Shown here: piece after piece, positions 59,129 through 64,000 of the stretch
How the letters are laid out: every line of letters begins with the position of its first letter
Position numbering within the stretch: position 1 is the stretch's first letter
DNA from: Rhodoferax sp.
Lineage (GTDB): Bacteria > Pseudomonadota > Gammaproteobacteria > Burkholderiales > Burkholderiaceae_C
NCBI RefSeq assembly: GCF_025354435.1
Contig: NZ_JANXMU010000027.1
Span: 1 to 64,000 of the forward strand
Direction of reading: 5' to 3'
Length of the DNA: 64,000 nt
Notes under the pieces: model-generated
What the model saw: the letters and a program-made list of their open reading frames with translations, nothing else
Told to the model about the DNA's origin: nothing
The model's database searches: none
Position numbers and translations under genes: made by a program

Positions 59129-60064
59129 ATGGGAATCAGCCAATACATCAAAGAAATCGGCCGTGGCAAAGACGGCGCACGGGCCTTGTCACGCGCACAA
59201 GCCGCCGACCTGTTCGGCCAAGTGCTGGACGGCACCGTCACCGACCTGGAAGTGGGCGGCTTCTGCCTGGCCATGCGCATCAAGGGCGAAACCGAGTCCG
59301 AAATGGCCGGTTTTCTGGACGCGACCTACGCGCGGCTGACCATGGTGCCCGCCTGCGATCGTCCGTTGGTGGTGCTGCCCAGCTACAACGGTGCTCGCAA
59401 ACTGCCGGTGCTGACCCCGCTGCTGGCCCTGCTGCTGGCCCGCGAAGGCTTGCCGGTGCTGGTCCACGGCACGGCCACCGAGTCCACCCGAATTTCCGCA
59501 CAAAATGTGCTTCTAGCGCTGGATGTATCTGCACTAACAGCTATTAAAAAAATAGCGAACGGGAAAGTCGCTTTTGCCACCACCGAACTGCTCTGCCCGG
59601 GCCTGAAACGCCTGCTGGACGTGCGCCGCGCCGTCGGCCTGCGCAACCCGGCCCACAGCCTGGTCAAGCTGATGGCACCCACGGATGGCCCCAGCCTGGT
59701 GGTCAGCAGCTACACGCACCCCGAATATGCCGTGTCCATGGCCGCCACCTTCGCGCTGATGGAATCCAACGCCCTGCTGCTGCGCGGCACCGAAGGCGAA
59801 GTGGTGGCCGATGCGCGCCGCGCCCCGCAAATGACCGGCTACTTGCGCGGCCAGCCCACGCTGATGCAAGAAGCCCAGTCCGGCCCGCTGGCGGCGGTGC
59901 CCGACCTGCCCAAAGAAATCGATGCTGACAGCACCGCCACCTACATCCGCGACGTGCTGGCCGGGCGTAAACCCGTGCCCGCGCCCATCGCCCAGCAAGT
60001 GGCGCACATCTTGCAATTAACACAACAAGTTACACAAAACACCACCGAACCGGCCACCGTATGA
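59129..60064 (+). CDS. ybiB: YbiB-like DNA-binding protein (TrpD2 family)
   Basis: A 311-residue member of the glycosyltransferase-3/anthranilate phosphoribosyltransferase-like family, of which E. coli YbiB binds DNA without sequence preference. It starts MGISQYIKEIGRGKDGARALSRAQAADLF and carries EVGGFCLAMRIKGETESEM. The glycine-rich phosphoribosyl loop of TrpD is replaced here by LPSYNGARKLPVLTPL. Location between nasA and cobA, with an ATGA overlap to cobA, puts it in the nitrate operon. Family A copy A19 is in frame at residues ~124-143. Confidence 0.88.
   Translation: MGISQYIKEIGRGKDGARALSRAQAADLFGQVLDGTVTDLEVGGFCLAMRIKGETESEMAGFLDATYARLTMVPACDRPLVVLPSYNGARKLPVLTPLLALLLAREGLPVLVHGTATESTRISAQNVLLALDVSALTAIKKIANGKVAFATTELLCPGLKRLLDVRRAVGLRNPAHSLVKLMAPTDGPSLVVSSYTHPEYAVSMAATFALMESNALLLRGTEGEVVADARRAPQMTGYLRGQPTLMQEAQSGPLAAVPDLPKEIDADSTATYIRDVLAGRKPVPAPIAQQVAHILQLTQQVTQNTTEPATV
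59499..59558 (+). repeat. Family A palindromic element, copy A19 (inside ybiB)
   Basis: CACAAAATGTGCTTCTAGCG then CTGGATGTATCTGCACTAAC, then AGCTATTAAAAAAATAGCG. The frame passes through, encoding QNVLLALDVSALTAIKKIA. Confidence 0.8.
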
Positions 60065-60894
60065 AGCCCACCGACACTCCCTTCCCCAGCAGCTTTGGCA
60101 CCGTGAACCAGCTGACCCCCGCCAAAGTCGTGCACGGCGGCCAGTGCACGCTGGTCGGTGCCGGCCCGGGCGACCCCGAGCTGCTGACGCTCAAAGCCCT
60201 GAAAGCCATCCAGGCCGCCACCGTGCTGCTGGTGGATGACCTGGTGAGCGACGAAATCACCGCCTTTGCCTCGCCCACGGCCCGCATCGTCCACGTCGGC
60301 AAGCGCGGCGGCTGCAAATCCACCCCGCAGGCCTTCATCGAAAAGCTGATGATCATGGCCGCCCGCGAAGGTGAAAACGTGGTGCGCCTCAAGGGCGGCG
60401 ACCCGTTCATCTTTGGCCGCGGCGGCGAAGAAGTCGAACACCTGCAGGCCGCAGGCATCCAGGTCAGCGTCATCAACGGCATCACCTCCGGGCTGGCAGC
60501 GGTCACCTCGCTGAACATCCCCCTGACCCACCGCGAACACGCCCACGGCGTGGTCTTCGTCACCGGCCACGCCAAACCCAATGACGAAGGCACCGACTGG
60601 CAGGCCCTGGCCGCCACCGCCTGCAGCGCCAAGCTGACCTTGGTGATCTACATGGGTGTCAGCGGTGCCCGCCGCATCCAGGATGAACTGCTCACCAGCC
60701 TGCCCGCCAGCACCCCGGTGGCGGTCGTACAGAACGTCTCACTGGCCACCCAACGCCATGTCGTCACGACCTTGGGCGCCTTGTTTGACACCATCGTGCG
60801 CGAACAGCTCGGCAGCCCGTCCATCATGGTGGTCGGTGACGTGGTCCGCGGCATCCAGATAGCGGTAGAAGGCGCACGGGCGCAGACCGCCTGA
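60061..60894 (+). CDS. cobA: Uroporphyrinogen-III C-methyltransferase
   Basis: A 277-residue SUMT that makes precorrin-2 for siroheme, the cofactor of NirB. The motifs are LVGAGPGDPELLTLKALKAI, VVRLKGGDPFIFGRGGEE and GITSGLAAVTSLNIPLTHR. The CysG dehydrogenase/ferrochelatase part is absent, so completing siroheme needs another gene. It overlaps ybiB by ATGA and closes the nirBD-nasA-ybiB-cobA unit. An N-terminal extension of ~28 residues precedes the catalytic start. Confidence 0.94.
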   Translation: MKPTDTPFPSSFGTVNQLTPAKVVHGGQCTLVGAGPGDPELLTLKALKAIQAATVLLVDDLVSDEITAFASPTARIVHVGKRGGCKSTPQAFIEKLMIMAAREGENVVRLKGGDPFIFGRGGEEVEHLQAAGIQVSVINGITSGLAAVTSLNIPLTHREHAHGVVFVTGHAKPNDEGTDWQALAATACSAKLTLVIYMGVSGARRIQDELLTSLPASTPVAVVQNVSLATQRHVVTTLGALFDTIVREQLGSPSIMVVGDVVRGIQIAVEGARAQTA

Positions 60895-61030
60895 AAAAAC
60901 GCGACACAGTGGTAGCGCGACGGCCGTGCCCGCCCGAAGCACTTGAAAACGGAATGTCGGTTTTTTTTACAGCACTTGGACTTTTTGCACAAAAGGGCGG
61001 CGTTGCTCCACACGCACTCTCTTTAAGCTG

Positions 61031-61066
61031 TTGAATTGCTTGAACTTTTTTTTATAATTCAAGCAA
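61031..61066 (+). promoter_or_regulatory. Strong sigma-70-type promoter overlapped by an inverted repeat
   Basis: TTGAAT (61031-61036), 16 bases, then TATAAT (61053-61058). A 9-bp inverted repeat TTGCTTGAA (61036-61044) / TTCAAGCAA (61058-61066) brackets the -10 box, so it looks like an operator. It lies in the AT-rich gap 60895-61138 ahead of the HPr-rel-A genes. That gap also has a GTCGG plus T8 stretch at ~60955-60968 that could terminate the cobA message weakly. Confidence 0.6.
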
Positions 61067-61138
61067 GGCACAATAGTTGCTGTAATCTAGCTATCCGCAC
61101 GAATTCAGCGACCGCTCAAAGAACGCCCAGGACTACCT

Positions 61139-61774
61139 ATGTCAAAGAACCTCAATATTTCAACGCCTGAAACTGAAACAACCGATGCGGAGTCTATGCA
61201 AACGGGCGTCTTTGGCCTGACATCGGATGCAATGGCGCGTCGCCGGATGCTGTTGAAAAGCCTGGGCAAAGGGTCTTCTGTGATTGCCGCCGCGGCCATC
61301 CCCATGCATACCTTGGCGGCAACAGGTACGTTAGCCAAAACCGCCAACGGAATGCGTTGCACCGTCTCAGGAAATCAGTCGGCAATCCATTCGCAAACCA
61401 CCGTTTCGGATGTTTGTGTGGGCTACAGCCCAGGCTATTACAAAATGGTTTCCCATTGGCCCAATTACAATTCAACAACTACCCTTGCAACCAATAGCTT
61501 TGATACTAAAACTTTCACGCAAAACTCCAAATTTTCCGATGTATTTGGCGGAAGCAGCAGCATTGGTAGTATCACGCTCATTGACATCATGAAAAGTTAC
61601 CCGAGCTCTGAAGAGTTTCATTGGATCGCAGCACTGTTAAATTCTCTTCCTGGCTCGCCTGCCACCAATTTTCCCTACTTTGCTTCAAAGGTAGTGGGTT
61701 TTTACCTTGCAGCTGAACCGATGCGCACCAATGCTTTGAATTTCTTCAAAGGCTACATGGAAGTTCATAATTAA
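61139..61774 (+). CDS. Hypothetical exported or precursor-like protein of the HPr-rel-A locus
   Basis: A 211-residue protein I cannot assign by fold. Residues 34-62 (RRRMLLKSLGKG, then SSVIAAAAIPMHTLAA) resemble a twin-arginine-like or leader segment with ~33 residues ahead of it. The mature part is rich in Ser, Thr and Asn, with GMRCTVSGNQSA, VCVGYSPGYYKMVSHWPNY and two cysteines (74, 93). Codon and base use are clearly more AT-rich than in the neighbours. As first gene of the cassette it may be the substrate of the modification enzymes; this is inference. Confidence 0.7.
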   Translation: MSKNLNISTPETETTDAESMQTGVFGLTSDAMARRRMLLKSLGKGSSVIAAAAIPMHTLAATGTLAKTANGMRCTVSGNQSAIHSQTTVSDVCVGYSPGYYKMVSHWPNYNSTTTLATNSFDTKTFTQNSKFSDVFGGSSSIGSITLIDIMKSYPSSEEFHWIAALLNSLPGSPATNFPYFASKVVGFYLAAEPMRTNALNFFKGYMEVHN

Positions 61775-61815
61775 TTTACTGATATGTAAAAAATAAACTG
61801 GCATATTTTTACCAC

Positions 61816-62094
61816 TTGATATACCGCATTAATTCAGCCAGCAAATTGCATTGGGCTACTTGGGATGATGAGTACGTTATTTTTGACGAAGGCTCGGGTC
61901 AAACCCACTGCATTGATGCTGTTCGGGCATTTGTGGTTAATTGCGTATTGGATGGTGTGTGTAGCCCGAACAACCTAGTGGATGAGCTAGCCAACGTTCC
62001 TCGTTTGGCAGACAGTTTCAATTTAACAGAACTTGTAGAGACCATTTTGAATGAGCTTTGCTCGCACGGTCTAGTGGAAGTGGTTGGAGTGTGA
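61816..62094 (+). CDS. HPr-rel-A system PqqD-family peptide chaperone
   Basis: A 92-residue PqqD-like winged-helix protein. The start segment YRINSASKLHWATWDDEYVIFDEGSGQTHCIDAVRAFVV matches the HPr-rel-A PqqD relatives, and the end LTELVETILNELCSHGLVEVV is the usual PqqD C-terminal helix. There is no in-frame ATG or GTG; the TTG at 61816 gives the family N-terminus but has no clear ribosome site. PqqD proteins carry peptides to modifying enzymes. It overlaps the kinase gene (GTGA). Confidence 0.78.
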   Translation: MIYRINSASKLHWATWDDEYVIFDEGSGQTHCIDAVRAFVVNCVLDGVCSPNNLVDELANVPRLADSFNLTELVETILNELCSHGLVEVVGV

Positions 62095-63008
62095 ATTTAG
62101 AACAGCTCTCAGCCTCAGCGATTAAAAACAAGCTCAAATATAATGGATTAGTTCTAAAAATTGGACCATTTATATTTCGAATTATTTCGCCAATAAAATC
62201 TCTGACAGAAGACCTGATTATTCTTTATGCCAACAATGTGGTGTTGGATGACAGTCATTTTGTAGATTACACCGTGACGATCGCATCGGGCTCGGGTTGG
62301 CGGCAATGGTTACGGCGACAGGCGATTTTTCAGTTCGACGGAACTGAACCCTTTGTTCCTTTGCCGGAAGACCACGCGTTTCCATTACTGGAATGGTCCA
62401 TGAACTGGTGCATCTCCATGCACGCACACCACTATCTTCTGCTCCATTCCGCAGTGATCGAGAAAGAAGGTTGCGCCGTGGTCATGCCGGCCCCGCCAGG
62501 ATCTGGCAAAAGCACCTTGTGTGCAGGCCTGGTACACCGCGGCTGGCGTCTGTTGTCGGATGAACTAGCGCTGATTTCGCTCACCGGCACCGCCATCACG
62601 CCCCTGGGCCGCCCCATCAGCCTGAAGAACCAGTCCATCGAGGTGATGCGCAACTTTGTACCCGGTGCCGTGTTCAGCAAGGAAGTGCATGACACCTCCA
62701 AAGGCCGCGTTGCGCTGATGCAAGTTCCATCGGCCCACATCGAGCGCATTGATGAGACGGCCCAGCCACGCTGGGTGGTTTTTCCGAAATACGTGGCGGG
62801 CTCGCCGCCCCAGATGGTTCCGCGCTCCAAAGCCAACAGCATGCTGGAACTGGGTCGCAACTCGTTCAACTACATGGTGCTGGGCCTCAAAGGCTTCGAG
62901 GTGCTGTCCAAAGTGATCGATGCCAGCGATTGCTACGATTTTCAGTACAGCCAGCTCGACGACGCGGTGGCCGCATTTGACGATTTGGTCGCCAGGAGGA
63001 ACGATTGA
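62091..63008 (+). CDS. HprK-related kinase A
   Basis: A 305-residue relative of HPr kinase/phosphorylase. The C-terminal catalytic half has LLLHSAVIEKEG (His119), a P-loop PAPPGSGKST at 133-142 and WRLLSDELALI, in the order of HprK. The N-terminal ~100 residues differ from HprK. A GTG start at 62091 overlaps the stop of the PqqD-like gene. The first ~250 bases are AT-rich while the rest returns to the host GC level. No HPr or PTS gene is near, so HPr is probably not its substrate. Confidence 0.85.
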   Translation: MNLEQLSASAIKNKLKYNGLVLKIGPFIFRIISPIKSLTEDLIILYANNVVLDDSHFVDYTVTIASGSGWRQWLRRQAIFQFDGTEPFVPLPEDHAFPLLEWSMNWCISMHAHHYLLLHSAVIEKEGCAVVMPAPPGSGKSTLCAGLVHRGWRLLSDELALISLTGTAITPLGRPISLKNQSIEVMRNFVPGAVFSKEVHDTSKGRVALMQVPSAHIERIDETAQPRWVVFPKYVAGSPPQMVPRSKANSMLELGRNSFNYMVLGLKGFEVLSKVIDASDCYDFQYSQLDDAVAAFDDLVARRND

Positions 63009-64000
63009 GTCCCAACCTGCTGATGACCGTCTGGGCACATTCCGGTTGGCGGCCCGAATTATCGGTACGCGAATGGGAGGCCTTGTTCGGCCAAGCCCGC
63101 CAGTCCAGCCTGTTGGCACGCCTGGCCTACCTGCACGTCGACAAAGACCTTCTGCGTGACGTCCCCGACGGCCCACGCCCCCACCTGGAAGGAGCTTTGC
63201 GGCTTGCAGACCGGCAGCAGCACGAAGTTCGGTGGGAGGTTGACTGTATCCGCCGTGCCTTACACGGTGTGGATACCCCCATCATCCTGCTCAAGGGTGC
63301 CGCCTACCTGATGGCCAATCTGTCGACCGCGCGGGGCCGCCTGTTTTCCGACATCGACATTCTGGTGCCCCACGACCATATCGAATCCACCGAGAACGCG
63401 CTCTTCGGCGCGGGCTGGATCTCCGACGAGCGGGATGCCTACAACGAGCGGTACTACCGGGAATGGATGCACGAAATCCCCCCGTTGCGGCACATACACC
63501 GCCAGTCATATATCGACCTGCACCACACCATCACCCCGCCCACCTCGCGGTTCAAGGTGGATGGCCAGAAACTGCTACGCAACATCCAGCCTCTGGCGGG
63601 CTACCCGGGTCTGTTTGTACTGGCTCCTGTGGACATGGTGCTGCACAGCGCGGTGCACCTCTTCCAGGAGGGTGAATTCGGGCACGGCCTGCGCGACTTG
63701 CTGGACTTGCACGATCTGTTCAAAGATTTCCAGAAACAGCCCGGCTTTTGGGATACCTTGCTGAGCCGCGCCGACGAACTGGGCCTGCAAATCCCGCTGT
63801 TCCACGCCTTGTTCCATCTGCGCCGTCTGTTTAACTTCATTCCGCCGCTCCAGTGGGAGGACCGTCTGGGCAAAATGGAGCCTAACCCACTCTCGCGCGC
63901 GCTGATGGCCTGGATGCTGGGCCTAGCGCTGCAACCCAACCACCCCAGCTGCGACAGCCGCTGGACAAAGCTGGCCCGTTGGCTGTTGTACGTGCGTTCG
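63005..64000 (+). CDS. Nucleotidyltransferase family protein (HPr-rel-A associated), partial
   Basis: At least 332 residues; the frame is open to the window end. A TTG start at 63005 overlaps the kinase stop and has AGGAGG 5 bases upstream, better placed than the ATG at 63023. The nucleotidyltransferase motif is LLKGAAYLMANL then GRLFSDIDILVPHDH, with metal aspartates near residue 116, followed by YIDLHHTITP and a helical region. This family (NTP_transf_5 type) regularly neighbours HprK-related kinase A. The 3' end lies outside the window. Confidence 0.82.
   Translation, partial: MSPNLLMTVWAHSGWRPELSVREWEALFGQARQSSLLARLAYLHVDKDLLRDVPDGPRPHLEGALRLADRQQHEVRWEVDCIRRALHGVDTPIILLKGAAYLMANLSTARGRLFSDIDILVPHDHIESTENALFGAGWISDERDAYNERYYREWMHEIPPLRHIHRQSYIDLHHTITPPTSRFKVDGQKLLRNIQPLAGYPGLFVLAPVDMVLHSAVHLFQEGEFGHGLRDLLDLHDLFKDFQKQPGFWDTLLSRADELGLQIPLFHALFHLRRLFNFIPPLQWEDRLGKMEPNPLSRALMAWMLGLALQPNHPSCDSRWTKLARWLLYVRS

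Noticed and set aside
1573..59558. Family A copies as a CRISPR array
   Set aside because: Copies are scattered over the window in both orientations with no regular spacing or spacers, and there are no cas genes.

Overview
The window reads as a chromosomal segment of a high-GC betaproteobacterium of the Comamonadaceae type (Rhodoferax/Acidovorax-like). This rests on gene content (a liv-type importer beside a small-acid catabolic set, class I plus class II fumarases, an assimilatory nitrate locus with a fused phosphatase/kinase and ybiB), and on dense short palindromic repeats that I associate with this family. There is no rRNA, phage, IS element or CRISPR array.

Layout. 1-5106: end of a branched-chain/aromatic-acid type ABC importer (livM', livG, livF), then an HPPD-like protein and a TIM-barrel isomerase/dehydratase that look like the two halves of the fused 3-dehydroshikimate dehydratase QuiC, an alpha/beta hydrolase and a TetR regulator. 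5149-8658: a solitary 1169-aa metallophosphoesterase / NB-ARC-type STAND ATPase / TPR protein, a candidate conflict or anti-phage sensor. 8835-14889: fumC, a PhoX-like protein, class I fumarase, murI. 14899-18097: pirin, DoxX, LysR, VOC protein and a GNAT gene broken by an in-frame stop. 18320-27513: a four-gene MdtABC/OMF-type RND efflux operon. 27514-33511: hypothetical genes, a Gly-Cys-Gly-Leu tRNA cluster with a duplicated tRNA-Gly/terminator unit, an aminotransferase, a LivK-like binding protein, Hsp20 and tsaD.

33584-60894 is mainly nitrogen control and nitrate assimilation. It holds a NasT-type ANTAR regulator, a PAS-GGDEF-EAL protein and the nitrate importer nrtABD behind a sigma-54 promoter, an NtrC-type site and an ANTAR-RNA/attenuator leader. 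A membrane P-box Hpt/HATPase kinase follows with CheY-like and CheX-like partners, then a second GGDEF-EAL protein and a block of housekeeping genes (WYL regulator, GyrI-like, EVE, broken VOC). Last come the divergent nitrite/nitrate reductase region (PP2C-kinase fusion and ANTAR-PilJ fusion on one side; nirB, nirD, nasA, ybiB and siroheme cobA on the other), again with a sigma-54 promoter and an ANTAR-type leader. NrtABD would import nitrate, NasA reduce it to nitrite, NirBD reduce that to ammonium, and CobA supply siroheme precursor; the ANTAR proteins would antiterminate the leaders when nitrate is present and nitrogen is short.

61139-64000: the start of an HPr-rel-A type cassette (AT-rich exported or precursor-like protein, PqqD-like chaperone, HprK-related kinase A, nucleotidyltransferase), a poorly understood modification system, cut by the window end.

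Across the whole window I count 19 copies of a ~60-bp two-hairpin palindromic element (called family A here), seven of them inside reading frames without breaking them, plus three copies of a ~100-bp element (family B).
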